A stretch of DNA of 64,000 nt from Desmodus rotundus (lineage: Eukaryota; Chordata; Mammalia; Chiroptera; Phyllostomidae): assembly GCF_022682495.2 (NCBI RefSeq), contig NC_071393.1:114592239-114656238 (forward strand). Reading direction: 5' to 3'. Made by a program: the position numbers and the translations under genes. The first letter of the stretch is position 1. The number at the start of each line of letters is the position of its first letter. The notes beneath the pieces are model-generated. The model made no database searches, was not told where the DNA came from, and saw only the letters and a list, made by a program, of their open reading frames with translations. This document shows positions 12,301-24,215 of this stretch, piece after piece.

Positions 12301-12432
12301 GGCTCCCCAAATGGCAACCACATACAGTGGTCCCCCTTGTCTTCAGGTCCACTTTCCACAGTGTCAGTTACCCTCGGTAGCTGCAATGTGAAAATATTCA
12401 ATGGGAAACTTCAGAAATAAACAGTTCATAAG

Positions 12433-12621
12433 CTTTTTAAGAAAGATTTGATTTATTTATTTTTAGAGAGGGGGAAAGGAGGAAGAAAGAGATGTTGCCT
12501 CTCGTACATCCCCCTCTGGGGACCTGGCCCGCAACCCAGGCATGTGTCCTGACTGGGACTTGAACTGGTGATCTTTCTGTTTGCAGTACAATGCCCAACC
12601 CACGAGCCACACCAGCAAGGC
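12433..12621 (-). repeat. VES SINE (bat tRNA-derived), antisense
   Basis: Read on +, a 'gatttgatttatttatttt' tail is followed by 'agagagggggaaaggaggaa', 'gagatgttgcctctcgtaca', 'ccctctggggacctggcccg', 'caacccaggcatgtgtcctg', 'actgggacttgaactggtga' (the B-box region of the tRNA-like head) and 'cacgagccacaccagcaag'. This is the reverse complement of a VES element. It sits inside an older Tigger. I could not find a clear target duplication. Confidence 0.9.
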
Positions 12622-12847
12622 AACAATTCCTAAGTTTTAAACTGTGCACTGTCCTAAGAAGCATGATGAAATCTCATGCCACCCCGCCCCCCTCCCCAAC
12701 CTAGGACATGATTCATCCCTTTGTTCAGTGTATCCATGTAATAGACACTCCCTGTTCATTAGTCACTTAGTAACTGTCCTCAGTTATCAGATAGTCTGTC
12801 ATGGTATCACAGTGCTTTTGTTCAAGCCACCCTTATTTTACTTAATA

Positions 12848-13400
12848 ATGGCCCCAAAGTGCAAGAGTTGTGATGTTGGCAATTCAGCTATGCCAAAGAG
12901 AAGCCACAAGGTGACTTCTTTAAGGAAAAGGGTAAAAGTTCTCCGCTTAACAAGGGAAGAAAAAACATAGTGTGCTGAGGTTGCTAAGATCTACAGTAAG
13001 AATGAATCTTCCATCCGTGAAATTGCAGAGAAGGAAAAAGAAATTCACGCTCATTTTGCCATCGCACCTCAAGCTGCAAAAGTTACAGCCACAGTGCGTG
13101 ATGAGTGCTTCGTTAAGAAGGAAAAGGCATCACATTTGTGGGTGGAGCATGAGCAGAAAATATGTCCCAATTGATGGCAACGTGTTGCACCAGAGAGCAC
13201 AAGTCTGTACAGACTTCAGAAAGGGATCCCCTGAAATGAGTGACACCAAGCCATTTGCTGCAGGTCAGGGATGCTCACACAAATTCAGCAATAGGTTTGG
13301 GCTGAGAAATAGAATAATTACTGGAGAGGCCGTGTCTGGGGATGAAGGAGCTGCTGTTGTATTTCCAGCAGAGCTGAAGAAGTTGACTAGGGTTTGTTAT
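12848..13400 (+). pseudogene. Tigger transposase remnant
   Basis: The sequence starts MAPKCKSCDVGNSAMPKRSH and, after frame changes, continues with RKYVPIDGNVLHQRAQ, then FRKGSPEMSDTKPFAA and FSNRFGLRNRIITGEAVSGD. The same frame ends near FPAELKKLTR, which in active Tigger proteins lies just before the first catalytic Asp region. A stop at the end of the first block and several frameshifts make it nonfunctional. It contains more of the protein than the remnant at 11066-11511. Confidence 0.8.
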
Positions 13401-13984
13401 TTATGTGGTTGCAGACATCCACTAGGGGGGGCTTGGAAGGTACGCCTCCCCACCCCCCGTGGATACAGGCAAGGGGACTAATGTATTAACTAATTTAGGA
13501 AACTCAGAGGCACCAATGCAAATAATGGCATGAAAACACAACCAGTGTCCCTCGTTATCCAGATTGGCCTTGTCATTTGTTTAGAACTTCAGGATGGACA
13601 CACCCACCCACCTCAACACTCTAACTATCTTTCCTTCCACCCTGGTCATAAACTCCACCGAATGCCTGTATAAGGAAGATTTTAAAGCTCTGTGGAGTTC
13701 AGTGTCTTGCACGAAATCACCAGCCCCTCACGCCATTTTCAGCATCAAAGCCAAATATTTGTCATGAGAAATCTTTTTTGGCTGATGGTTTTTGGTATGT
13801 GTACATGAATATGCTCCTGAGCCCGTGTCCTAAAGGAGGGGTGTGGAGAAGCTCTGTAGGCGAATGGCCTAAAGCACAAGGCTCAACTCTTCAGTATTCC
13901 TGAGACGTTAGGAAAGGGATCCTGGTCAGAACTATGATGTGCTAAACCTGGTGTTCGCTCTCCGAGCATGACATTGGGAAGGAT

Positions 13985-14193
13985 TTATTTTAATGTTGTG
14001 TTATGAAATGTGTAAATGTTGGAAAATGGAAAGAGCAGAGCAACAAGTCTTCATGGACTCTCTCCCAGCCTCAGCAATCATCACTACAACACCGATCTTT
14101 CTCTCTGTGCTCCCCTTGCTTTTTCACCTACCACTGGGTTAAGCAGATTTAAATATATCTATGCTTAACCCAGATTTAAATATATATAAAAAC
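13985..14193 (-). repeat. L1M 3' UTR, antisense, left part
   Basis: This AT-rich stretch flanks the half-L1 at 14201-16105. It ends in the same CCAGATTTT that restarts the L1M sequence at 16106. The resemblance is to old L1M 3' UTR in antisense. By itself this part is weak, but the continuation at 16115-17650 is convincing. Confidence 0.55.
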
Positions 14194-14200
14194 CCAGATT

Positions 14201-16105
14201 TTTTAAAATATATTTTATTGATTATACTATTACATTTGTCCCATTTCCCTCCCTTCACTCCACTTCACCCTGCACACCCCCTCCCTCCCACATTCCCCCC
14301 CTATAGTTCATGTCCATGGGTCATACTTATAAGTTCTTTGGCTTCTACATTTCCTACACTATTCTTACCCTCCCCCTGTCTATTTTCTATCTACCATTTA
14401 TGCTACTTATTCTCTATACCTTTCCCCCCTCTCTCCCCCTCCCACTCCCCTGTTGATACCCCTCCATGTGATCTCCATTTCTGTGGTTCTGTTCCTGTTC
14501 TAGTTGTTTGCTTAGTTTACTTTTGTTTTTGTTTTAGGTGTTGTTAATAACTGTGAGTTTGCTGTCATTTTTACTGTTCCTATTTTTTATCTTCTTTTTC
14601 TTAGATAACTCCCTTTAACATTTCATTTAATAAGGGCTTGGTGATGATGAACTCCTCTAACTTGACCTTATCTGAGAAGCACTTTATCTGCCCTTCCATT
14701 CTAAATGAAAGCTTTGATGGATATAGCAATCTTGGATGTAGGTCCTTGCCTTTCATGACTTGGAATATTTCTTTCCAGCCCCTTCCTGCCTGTAAGGTCT
14801 CTTTTGAAAAATCAGCTGACAGTCTTATGGGAACTCCTTTGTAGGTAACTGTGTCCTTTTCTCTTGCTGCTTCTAAGATTCTCTCCTTCTGTTTCATCTT
14901 AGGTAATGTAATTATGATGTGCCTTGGTGTGTTCCTCCTTTGGTCCAGCTTCTTTGGGACTCTCTGAGCTTCCTGGACTTCCTGGAAGTCTATTTCCTTT
15001 GCCAGATTAGGGAAGTTCTCCTTCATTATTTGTTCAAATAAGTTTTCAATTTTTTGCTCTTCCTCTTCTCCTTCTGGTACCCCCATAATTCGGATGTTGG
15101 AATGTTTCAAGATGTCCTGGAGGTTCCTAAGCCTCTCCTCATTTTTCCAAATTCTTGTTTCTTCAATTCTTTTCTGGTTGGATGTTTCTTTCTTCCTTCT
15201 GGTCCACACCATTGATTTGAGTTCCAGTTTCCTTCCCATCACTATTGGTTTCCCTGTACATTTTCCTTTGTTTCTCTTAGCATAGCCTTCATTTTTTATC
15301 TAATTTGTGACCAAATTCAACCAATTCTGTGAGCTTCCTGATTACCAGTGTTTTGAACTGTGCATCTGATAGGTTGGCTATCTGTTCTCTGCTTAGTTGT
15401 ATTTTTTCTGGAGCTTTGATCTGTTCTTTCATTTGGGCCTTTTTTTTTTTTTTTTAATCTTGGTGTGCCTGTTACGTAAAGGGGCAGAGCCTTAGGTGTT
15501 CTGCATTGCGATGCTGTGTGTGAGGGAGGGGTCCAAAAGGGAGCAATGGCGCTTGCTCTGCTCTCTGCCGGTTTTCAGTCACTTACCCCGCTACCCACAA
15601 GCAAAGTGGACCCTTCTGGTGCTGATTCCTGGGTGGTTGGGCTTGTGCATGCTCTAGGCCCCTGTGGGTCTCTCCAACGAACTTTCCCATGAGGCTGGGA
15701 GTTTCTCCCACTGCCGCCTCAACCCCCACAGGTGTTTTCAGTCAGTGGTTTGAGGCTTTATTTCCCCACGCTGGAGCCCTGGGTTGCGAGGTCTGTCACC
15801 GGGGCCACCAGCTGCTGCCTCACTGCCAGCTCCAGCCTGGCCTGTCCTGCTCCACAGCCCGCCACCTCTCTGGGTCCGCCAACCACTACCTTGCCGCAAG
15901 TCCCCTCCGCCCCAGCTACCCGTCTCCTCCACTCCTACCAATCTGGGTGAATGTTTCTTCTTTAACTCCTTGGTTCTCGAACTTCCATACAGTTTGATTT
16001 TCTGTCAGTTCTGGTTGTGTTTTGTTTTTAAATTGTTGTCCCTTTTTTGGTTGTACAAGGAGACACAGTGTGTCTACTTATGCCTCCATCTTGGCCGGAA
16101 GTCCA
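14201..16105 (-). mobile_element. Half-L1 (HAL1-like, ORF1-only L1), nearly full length
   Basis: On the - strand the element runs from an L1-type 5' end (CGGCCAAGATGGAGGCATAA, at 16097-16078) through a 5' UTR of about 660 bp, an ORF1 relic (15441-14601) and a 3' UTR of about 400 bp. It ends in a short A-rich tail. ORF2 (endonuclease and reverse transcriptase) is absent: the ORF1 stop runs straight into the 3' UTR. A 9-bp flanking duplication, CCAGATTTT, is at 14194-14202 and 16106-16114. Depending on how the tail is cut, the boundary may shift by a few bases. It inserted into an older antisense L1M. It must have moved in trans using L1 ORF2 protein. Confidence 0.85.
14601..15441 (-). pseudogene. 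L1 ORF1 protein relic of the half-L1
   Basis: The intact 3' portion (15242-14601, 213 codons) encodes the RRM domain (SNIRIMGVPEGEEEEQKIEN) and the complete C-terminal domain, with RNTPRHIIITLPK, YKGVPIRLSADFS and DLHPRLLYPSKLSFRMEG. The first ATG seen in the sister copy is AAG here. The N-terminal part is knocked out of frame by a single-base loss near 15290-15300. ORF1p normally forms RNA-binding trimers through a coiled coil. That N-terminal region is short and poorly preserved here. Confidence 0.85.
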
Positions 16106-16114
16106 CCAGATTTT

Positions 16115-17650
16115 ATATATTTTTTTTTCAGATATATAAACCGAGGCATTATATAATTTTATCTGTAAATACTTAGGTATATATCTTAAAAAGAAACTGA
16201 CCCTTTCATTGCGTTACCATAATACCATGATCGTATCTTAACAAATTAGCAATAATCTCTTAATATCATCAGAAGTCAGGCAAGTGTTGGAATTTCTAAT
16301 AGTTCCATAAATGCCTGTGTTTAACCCTTACTTAAAGTCAGAATTCAAATAAGGGCCACACATGCCAGTAGATTGACATGTCTTATACACGCTTCTTAAT
16401 CTACAGGTTTCTTTCACATCCCCTCCGCCTCCCCCTGCCACCTTGCAATGTATTTGATGCAGAAACTGGACTCTTTGTGCTGTGGGGATTCCCCCAGTCT
16501 GGATTTGCCTGACTGTAGCCCTGTGGTGCTCTTTGACATGTTCTTCTTCCATCTGTATTTCTTATAAATTAGGAATTTGATTTAGATATTTAATCATATT
16601 TACACTTGATTTTCATGGCCAACACTACCTCTGAGATTGGATTGTGCTCTTTTGTGAGGGCATCACAATGCCTAGTGGTCTCTCTTTCTTGTGGTATTAG
16701 CAGCTGCTGGTATTTATTGCTTATATCCACTAGTTAATTCAGAGTTATAAAATGGTGGTGTGCTAATCCTATCGTTCTTCTTTTATTAGCTGAAATATAA
16801 ATAATCAAATACCTCTATCATTTGGTTACCTAGTGATATAGGAAAAATAGGATAAATGTTTGATTCTTTCCCTTTATTTGCCAGTTTTCAAAATAATAAG
16901 TGGTTCACTATCATTGTCCAATGGTGGCAAATTAGGACTTTCTGTTGTGTTTTTAGTATCTTTTTAAACTCGTAGATTTAACCATAGTTGATGTGCTTTA
17001 ACCCATCTTATTTATTGTATTTATTGATAGTTGAATTGCACCGTCTCTGGCCAGTTGGCTCCTTCTCATGTGACCCTAAAGTCTGATGTCATCCTAGTAA
17101 CAAGGAAGAAGAGATTCCAGGCCCTGCCTCAGACCTGGAATCGGTCATTCCTCCAAGGATTCTTGGTTTCCCTTAGAGGAAAATGGTTTTTAGAGACCAT
17201 AATCTGGGCACTTGGGGATGCTCATTGTTTCTGAGTTGGTCCTCACTTCTGGGCCTCTTCAGTGGACGGGGCTGGGAAATACATGGTTGCTGGTTGTGGT
17301 GAAAATACACCCTGCATTCAGGCTGTTACTTTCTATTCAAATTGAAAACTCCAGAGGATTTTTTTTTTAATCTCTCCTTTCTCACATCTGTGTCCCCTTT
17401 CTCTATGCAGAGAATCCCAGTTCTCAAGGATGCTGTGGATGGTAGCACTAGTACCTTATACAAGCTCATTAGCTTTATCCTGCATTTCCACAGAGCAGTC
17501 TCAAGATCATACTGCCAACACCAGCAGCAGCAATATGATTCTTGCCTGGTTCCTTAATTGCTCCATAGCTTCCATTGTGTGGGATGACCATAGTTTGATG
17601 AATCCTCTCTTCTTGACATTTATACTGTTTCTAATTCAAGAAGGATTTGA
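16115..17650 (-). repeat. L1M 3' UTR, antisense, right part
   Basis: Read on +, the order fits the remembered antisense L1M 3' UTR. It starts with 'ctgtaaatacttaggtatat' and 'cataataccatgatcgtatc', then 'ataatctcttaatatcatca', and 'ggtttctttcacatcccc'. It continues with 'cagtctggatttgcctgact', 'tttggttacctagtgatata', 'tccctttatttgccagtttt', 'gacctggaatcggtcattcc' and 'ccataatctgggcacttggg'. The last 300 bp or so are less certain. Confidence 0.75.
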
Positions 17651-17908
17651 TGGGGAATCTTGGGAAGTTGGCAGATTGTGCCCTGACAAGTTTCTGAATA
17701 ACAGCCTTCATTGGTATAGTGCTCTGCCATTTCTCAGGTGCTTCCAAATACATCCATCATACCTTATTCTTGAGGATACCCTGAGCATCTCTAAGTTCCT
17801 CGTCCTCTGTTAAAATTAGTCTCCTGTGAATGCAAACAAAATGCTCTTCCTAAACCAATTTCTGTTTTCAGCCTGTTCCCTTCTGTTTGTGTGTTCCCAC
17901 CATAAATG

Positions 17909-18010
17909 TACAAAGTGCTTCTAACTAGTGGTATGACCCTGGGCAAGTTACTTACCTCTCTGAGTCTTCCTTTCCTCATCTATAGAACAGAGATACCTAT
18001 GCAGAGGGGT
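17909..18010 (+). repeat. MIR SINE
   Basis: The blocks 'gtggtatgaccctgggcaag', 'ttacttacctctctgagtct' and 'tcctcatctatagaacagag' are the MIR core in sense orientation. Confidence 0.8.
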
Positions 18011-18279
18011 AGAAAGGGGTTTAGGCGAAGTGAACCATGTCAACAACTAAAAATATCTGACCCACTGGAGACTAGGACAAATATTTACTATTTCATTTTC
18101 CTAATGTTAATATTTTTATATTCTTATGCTAAACATGTTTGGTGAAAAAAATCAAATAATTGCATGTAACCTTAGCTCCCAGAGATAACCCCCATTTTAG
18201 TGTATTTTCTTTCTCAATTTCAGTATGCAGGGTGATTATGCAAATAGGGTGATTCTGTAACCTGCCTTTTACACTAAAC

Positions 18280-18600
18280 CAGGGGTGTTGGTTAAAGACA
18301 AAACTTTCTCTGTAAAGGGCCAGGTAGTATAAATTTAGCCTTTGTGGGTGATAAGGCCTATGTCATTACTTCTCCTCCATTCTGCCTTATAAAAACAGCT
18401 GCACTGTGACAACATAACAATGTAAATAATACAAAAGAGTGGGTGTGGCTGTATCCCCCAAAAAAAACTTGATTTATGGACACAGTTCAATTTTATATAA
18501 TTTTTCATCAAATATTCTTCTTCTTTTGATTCTTTTTGGCCATTTAAGCTTGTAAAAATCGTCCTTAGGTCATGGGACTTAACAAATGGCCGCCGGACTG
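18280..18600 (+). mobile_element. hAT-type non-autonomous element
   Basis: It starts CAGGGGTGTTGGTTAAAGAC. The order then runs 'ctctgtaaagggccaggtag', 'agcctttgtgggtgataagg' and 'gagtgggtgtggctgtatcc', followed by an AT-rich block and 'atggccgccggact' near the right end. This is the CAGGGGTCGGCAAACTTTTTCTGTAAAGGGCC family of hAT elements. The right end is eroded. Confidence 0.7.
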
Positions 18601-19159
18601 GCTGTGAGCATCAAGCCACAGATGAAGACCCCTGTGTGTGAAAATCGTTGAATTGCTTTGAGAAATCCGGAAAGATCAAAGATAAAGGGTTGGGAGTGGG
18701 GGTCTTCAGTTTACAGGGGAGAGTAGATTACAGGAGACTTCGTCCTAGCGTGGTGACAGCAACATACCAACCTGCAAAGGGCTGAGAGGTACAGAGTGGA
18801 CCTAGGACACGCCAGACAGTCCCACAATACCCTCTCTGCCTTCCCCTTCCTCGCCAGCATTGCCACCTGCACCAGCTTCACAGCTGTGATTCAGAAGTTT
18901 CCAGATAATGAAAGGAGGTTAAAAATCCTTAGCAGCCCCTGAACAGCCAGGACTTGCCCCCAGATGTCCCCACTTACTGGCCAAGGGTCTGCTGTTCTGA
19001 TCACACTGCCCCTGGATGGTTGGTGTCGAGGGCTTGGCTGTTATGCTGGGAGCTGGAGAACTCTGGTCCCCAGAGAAGGGCCCAGAGCCGAGGAGCAGGC
19101 TTGGGTGGTGTTTCTGCCATACACTTTGTCTAGGAGTATACATTTAAGTCCTTCCAGCT

Positions 19160-19260
19160 TGCTCTTCTCAGTTTGCCCATCTGCAAAATGGGCATGGTAA
19201 CACGTAAGGCCCTACCACACCTTGGATCAGGAGTTCTAGGTGGCTTCCTCAGCTGATCCC
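19160..19260 (+). repeat. MIR SINE fragment
   Basis: The blocks 'cagtttgcccatctgcaaaa' and 'tgggcatggtaacac' match the MIR 3' core. It is short and partial. Confidence 0.55.
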
Positions 19261-19734
19261 ATTGGGTCTCAGAGGCCCTGTGCAGTGGTCAGAATGCTGA
19301 CGGAAGTGTGAGCATGTGCCCTATTATTAGGGGTCAGTAGCCAGAGGAAGGCCCAGACAGATTTATGGACTCATTTGAAATGGGGACTGGGGTTGGGATT
19401 CAGGCTGTGCCTGAGGATTTGCTTTATTTGACCGCGTGCATTGTTACAGCGAAGTTAATTGCCTGTGTTTGCTTCCTGTGGAAATATCACACAAGCTCCG
19501 CTGTCAGCATGAGCCCAGCATTTGCACTTGTGCTTTGCTGATCCATTTGGCTTTTCTGAAAATTTGGGCCAAGACCAGATCTTCCATAAAGGTCTGTGGA
19601 CTGTGACCAGAGCCCTCAGCTGTGTGCTGTGTTGTTCCAATTTCACAGATTTAGTCTTGTGAGGGGAGAAAAAAAGAAAAATGGGCCGTGATTTTTTAAA
19701 GCACGCAGTTCTTTATGCCATTGATTGAAATCTC

Positions 19735-19930
19735 TATTCTCAACCGTGGGGCATCAGACAACCTGCATTGCCACCCCCTTGCTATGTGGTCTCAGGGAAA
19801 GATCTTCACCTTTGTACCTTAGTTTACTCATCTGCGAAATGGGGGTGGTGTCTTCTCTTCACCACCTCTAAGGATTTTTGAGAAATCAGATGAGCTAATA
19901 GCCCTGAAAATTCTTTGAATAAGTAAAAGT
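19735..19930 (+). repeat. MIR SINE
   Basis: The order 'gctatgtggtctcagggaaa', 'ttagtttactcatctgcgaa', 'atgggggtggtgtc', 'atttttgagaaatcagatga' and 'aagtgctagatatg' is a MIR in sense orientation. Confidence 0.75.
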
Positions 19931-20667
19931 GCTAGATATGTGTGCATGTGTACTCACGGAACTGAATGGCTTTAGTCTTCCCTGAGATCTCATAATTCCT
20001 AGCTAGGTCAAAAAAATTCTCCCAAGAAGACACCTGCTCTTGAAAGTTCTTGGTAGAGGGTGGAGGGGGAGGGAAATGCAGAAAAGTATATAGGAACCAA
20101 ATTTGTGGGGCCTGGAGTGTCATCATCCTAGGAATATGCACTTTTCACCCTGAAGACAGTAGGAAAGCTTTGAAGACTTTGGAGTCAGATGGTGGTGGGC
20201 AGAGTGAGCTGGAGCCAAAAGACAGCCGAATCCTGGGGCAGGTGGTGGTCAGCGTTGCTGGTGGGTTTTGGAGGACAGACTGAAACCACAGGAAGCACTG
20301 GGAACCTAGGGCTTCCTCGTAGGGCAGTCACCTCTTTCCTGAGGCTCCACCAGCTGCAGAGGGAGAAGCTGGCTGGCGCCGTGGCCACCTCACTTCAATT
20401 TTAAAAGTCTGAGTATCCAAGGATGTTGCAAGGACTGTATCACTGGGTCCATTCAACTCATCTCTCTCCCCTCTATCCATTTCATGAACATCCATTCTCC
20501 CATTCAAGTTGGGAGACCTTGACCTGTGGGCTATGAAATTCTATACTGAGGGAAATTGCAAAGGAAATAGAAGGCCCCATGGCTTTTTGCCACTAGGCAG
20601 AGCTTGTCTAAGAGCACATCATTCTTTACAAACAAAACAAAACAGGCCTAAGAAAACACTTCATTGA

Positions 20668-20699
20668 GATTGGATTGGATTGGATTGGATTGGATTGGA
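20668..20699 (+). repeat. GGATT pentamer microsatellite
   Basis: About six perfect copies of the five-base unit GGATT sit in an otherwise ordinary intron stretch. Confidence 0.95.
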
Positions 20700-22869
20700 A
20701 ATCTGTTCATCAAAATGATTGACAGTTGAATAGGGTGGACCAATCCAGCCCATTGGCTTTGTTCCCTGAAGGTTCTCACATAGGCTCCTTAGCTAACCAA
20801 GCCCCACTATTTTCCTGACCCATAGTAGATGCTGAGTTGCCTCACCCCCCCGCCCCGCCCTGTCTCTGCAGTACCTGAGCCTCTAGTGCCTCTAGATAGA
20901 AAAGTTCTTTGATGGGAGTAGGCATTTGGTCTTCTTTTCCTTTTATAAGCCCCTACAACACTAAAGTAATGCTCTGCACATGGCTAGGCTTTTAAAATAT
21001 ATTTCCTTGATAGCTCAGCTCAAAATGATTCTTGGCTCTACCTATCATTAAGAGGGGGTAGGGGCGATTTGTCCCTTGGCTTTTCACTTTGAAAAATCTT
21101 GCCAAACAACCTTAGGGAGCATATACAGGTGATCAATAAATGCTGCTTAAATTAAATTTCTACAATGTGCCAGTTCAGCAAAATTTGGAATAACCGTAAG
21201 GTCCAGATGTTCTAGACTCTGAGAACACACAGATACATAGGAGGGCCCCTGCCCTTAAGCAGACCTCAGTCTAAGTTACTAAAACTCTGCGTGGCCATCA
21301 TGTATGTGTAGAATGATCAAAAAAGCAACCTCAAGGCCAAAATGAGGTCAGCATAGCACAAGAGCTGAAAATACACCCCCTATACCCACCTGGAGCAGAC
21401 AAGAAACCATTAGTCCACTGGTTTTATTATCACCTAAACTTAGATATTTAAAAACAACTTGATTAAGGAAGGCAAGGCTTCTCACATTTGCATTGTTTAA
21501 ACACCAGAGCCCAGTGGAGCACGTGTTTGTGTTCACGCTCATTTACCCAGAAGTCGAGGTCTTCTAGCCTGGTGACAGCTGTTCATCTTTGCCCCAGTGG
21601 TGGAGGTGGTGGCATTGTGTGCTGGTATCACAAGACTGCACCAAGTTTCCTGATATTAATCCTTCATTGGAGGGCATTTCCTGGCAGACTTCCCATGCCA
21701 AACATATTTTAATGAGGAGTGCCCTGGCTCTGCCTGCTCCAGAAGTTACTCATTTCACCCTGTGGGTGGTTTTATTTAGGGGAGAGGAACCGCAGAGGGA
21801 GGGATGCATTTTGAAAAGAACAAATCAGTTGTTTGTGGTCGGGTTCTGTTTATTAGCACACAAACTGGTAGTTCCTGGAGAGAAGGCACCAGAGAGCTGA
21901 ATTCCACAGTGTCCTTGTCGAGCCTTCCGAGCGTAGTGTTTCTCGCACCCAGCCCCGTGACCTTGAAAAGGAAACGAAAAACATCGAAGTTGACACCCCT
22001 GGTATCTGGGTAGGTAAGAGGCAATGTGCAAAGCTGTCTTTGAAGCCTCTCTTATCTAATAGGGACAGAGGTTGCAGAGCATCAGTCTACCGTGCCCTTT
22101 GGTCAGAGGCAAATGCTCATTTACTCTTGCGACTAGAACACATGGAAATGGGCCCCTGTGTCCTGCTTAGAAGGACCAAAAAATCCAAATGGGGGCTTCT
22201 CATTTAAGATCCACATAATCCTAGGATTATCATCCAAAGCTGCATCTGTGAGGACAAGCAGCTACTATCTTAGACTCAAGTGGGTGTCCACATGTTCGTG
22301 GTTTCTCTTCTATTGCCTCTTCTGTGTTTATTAAGTAGACACTGACTCAAGATCCACGCCAAGTCTTGACCGCTGTGCAGCTCCACCCTCAGTCCTCCTG
22401 CAGGACCCATGTTGAAAAAATGTTCATTTTCCTTAGGCTTCAGCTCACCATGCTTGAGGTCTGAAGACCTCTGGGGGAAGGTATTCAAGAGTCTCTTGAA
22501 AGGTGAGACTCAGGGATCTTCTAGGTAAAGTTCTTTGATACAGACTTGCAGCTTATGACTTCCCAAGGGCCGCAGGGAGCCCTCAGAGCTTTGCCAGGTT
22601 GGGGCCTGCCTTCTGGTATGAAAGACAAGTTGTACACGGTCCGGAGGTGAGAAACCAGAGCCTGTGTCACCCTGGGTGACCTGTCCGTTGCCATCACTAA
22701 CAATGGGGTAGTGAATGGTGAGCAGTGGCTGCATCTACTAGGATGACTCAGATTAGGACCCGAGGGGGGGCTCTTAACGTTTCTGCTGACCACACTGTGA
22801 GGACTTTGTCTCGGCTCTGCAACACTAACTGCCCTTGAAACTCCAGCCCAAGGGCAGTGAAGAGCACCA

Positions 22870-22990
22870 CAGTGCAAGGGGAGTGTGAGCTTTGGGGTCA
22901 TACAGTTCAGGGTTCACATTCTAGCTCTGCCCTTGAGCAAGTCACTTAACCCTTTAGAGTTTTCCTGTCCTCATCTGTAAAATGGTTTGT
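22870..22990 (+). repeat. MIR SINE
   Basis: The blocks 'gggttcacattctagctctg', 'cttgagcaagtcacttaacc' and 'tcctcatctgtaaaatgg' are the MIR core in sense orientation. Confidence 0.75.
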
Positions 22991-24084
22991 TTAAACCTAA
23001 GCACCGATTCAGAGCAAACGACAACAGCGACTGAAATAATATAGCTGGACTCTGCTCCCATTCCCTCCTCCCCCAGGAGTCTTCCGACTGTGGTCTCATC
23101 CCCATGCCATCTCTGGCAAGGACAGCCACACCATGAAGGCTGGTGATGATAACTACCTCATGCAAATATAGTTTCTGTTATACTTGCACTTGTATTTCCT
23201 CGTTGAATTTGTGTGACAGGGCTGGAAAAGGGTGGAGTCAGGACCTGAATCCAAGCTTTGGGCCACCAGCCCAACTCCCCTTCCACTACCCCACACAGCA
23301 ACACCCCACTCTGCCCCACAGCCTCATCTTCCTACAAGGAACAACACAGGAGCCGAAAGTTTCCAAAGTCTGCATGTTGTTCCAGGAAGCTTGGGGATGG
23401 AGGGCAGAGATGAGGCACACACACCTGCAAAAAAGGAAAAAAGGACACTTGTAATCACAAGAAGGACTCTTAGCAGCCATGCAGTGCTCCAGCTGAGAGG
23501 TCTCCACCCCTGGAGGACAGTCTAAAGCCGGGGAATGAGATCCTAGGTGCTTTAGGAACCTGCAGCAAAGAGGAGACATAAGGACGTTCTTAAGTAGTTC
23601 AGCTGCTCCAGCAAGCGTGGGGCCCAAGGCCACAGGCATTTGTCTGATTACCTTCCCAAGGCTTGTGAGGGTCACTGTGTTTTATCTAAAAATAAAGGAG
23701 ATTTCCAAATGAGTACTGTCCCAGCAAAACATCGGCTTGTGCCAGGTGGTGGTTCTGAGACAGCTCGCACCGCTCACTCTCCCCAGCTCCCACGTGTGTC
23801 GTGGGCTTTACCAATTCCAGTTGTGTTTGCTTCCACTTAGCGGCCCAGATAATCCAAGCTCCCTGTCCCAGGGCCAGACCCAAGGAGGGAAATGAGGGGG
23901 CAGAAGAGACTCCCCCCTGAGAAATGTGGTTAGGAGGGTCCTACCGGACTTAGAGCCCTGGAGTGTCCATTTCTCAACCTGTGGAGAACTATCCGCACCC
24001 TGGAGCCGGTGCCTCCCCCTGTGTCAGGACCACAGATGTGGGCCCTGGTAGTGCCGCTTGTTCATAGCCAACTCAATCATCTCT

Positions 24085-24215
24085 TTTTCAGGAAGAGAGA
24101 GGGAGAAAGAGGGGGAAAGGGAGAGGGAGCAAAGAAGGGAGGGAGAAAGATACAACCAGGAAAAAAGAAAGACAAGAAAAGAAACAAGATTTTTTTTAAA
24201 AAAGCAAAGAGCAAA
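24085..24215 (+). repeat. Purine-rich low-complexity tract
   Basis: Nearly uninterrupted A and G (GAGAGGGAGAAAGAGGGGG-like units, then AAGAAAG-like units) cover about 130 bases on the + strand. The open frames reading Glu/Arg/Lys on + and Ser/Leu/Phe on - result from this composition and not from genes. Confidence 0.8.

Larger units (their letters stand above)
12325..13483 (+). mobile_element. Tigger-type DNA transposon, split by a VES SINE
   Basis: The left end is CAGTGGTCCCCCTTGTCTTC. The right end is GTGGATACAGGCAAGGGGAC followed by TAATG, the expected inverted partner. TA duplications are at 12323-12324 and 13484-13485. A VES SINE at about 12433-12621 interrupts the left part. Transposase remnants are on the + strand. 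It lies about 490 bp from another Tigger of the same type in the opposite orientation. Confidence 0.85.

Noticed and set aside
12540..12610. tRNA-like sequence with a B-box
   Set aside because: It is the tRNA-derived head of an antisense VES SINE, diverged and without a tRNA gene structure. The same applies to 35281-35360 and 46100-46185.
12972..13481. A 169-codon open frame on +
   Set aside because: It mixes two frames of a Tigger transposase relic and lies within terminal inverted repeats, so it is not a host gene.
14161..14547. A 128-codon Pro/Leu/Ser-rich open frame on +
   Set aside because: It is the antisense of the G-rich purine 3' UTR of the half-L1; low complexity keeps it free of stops.
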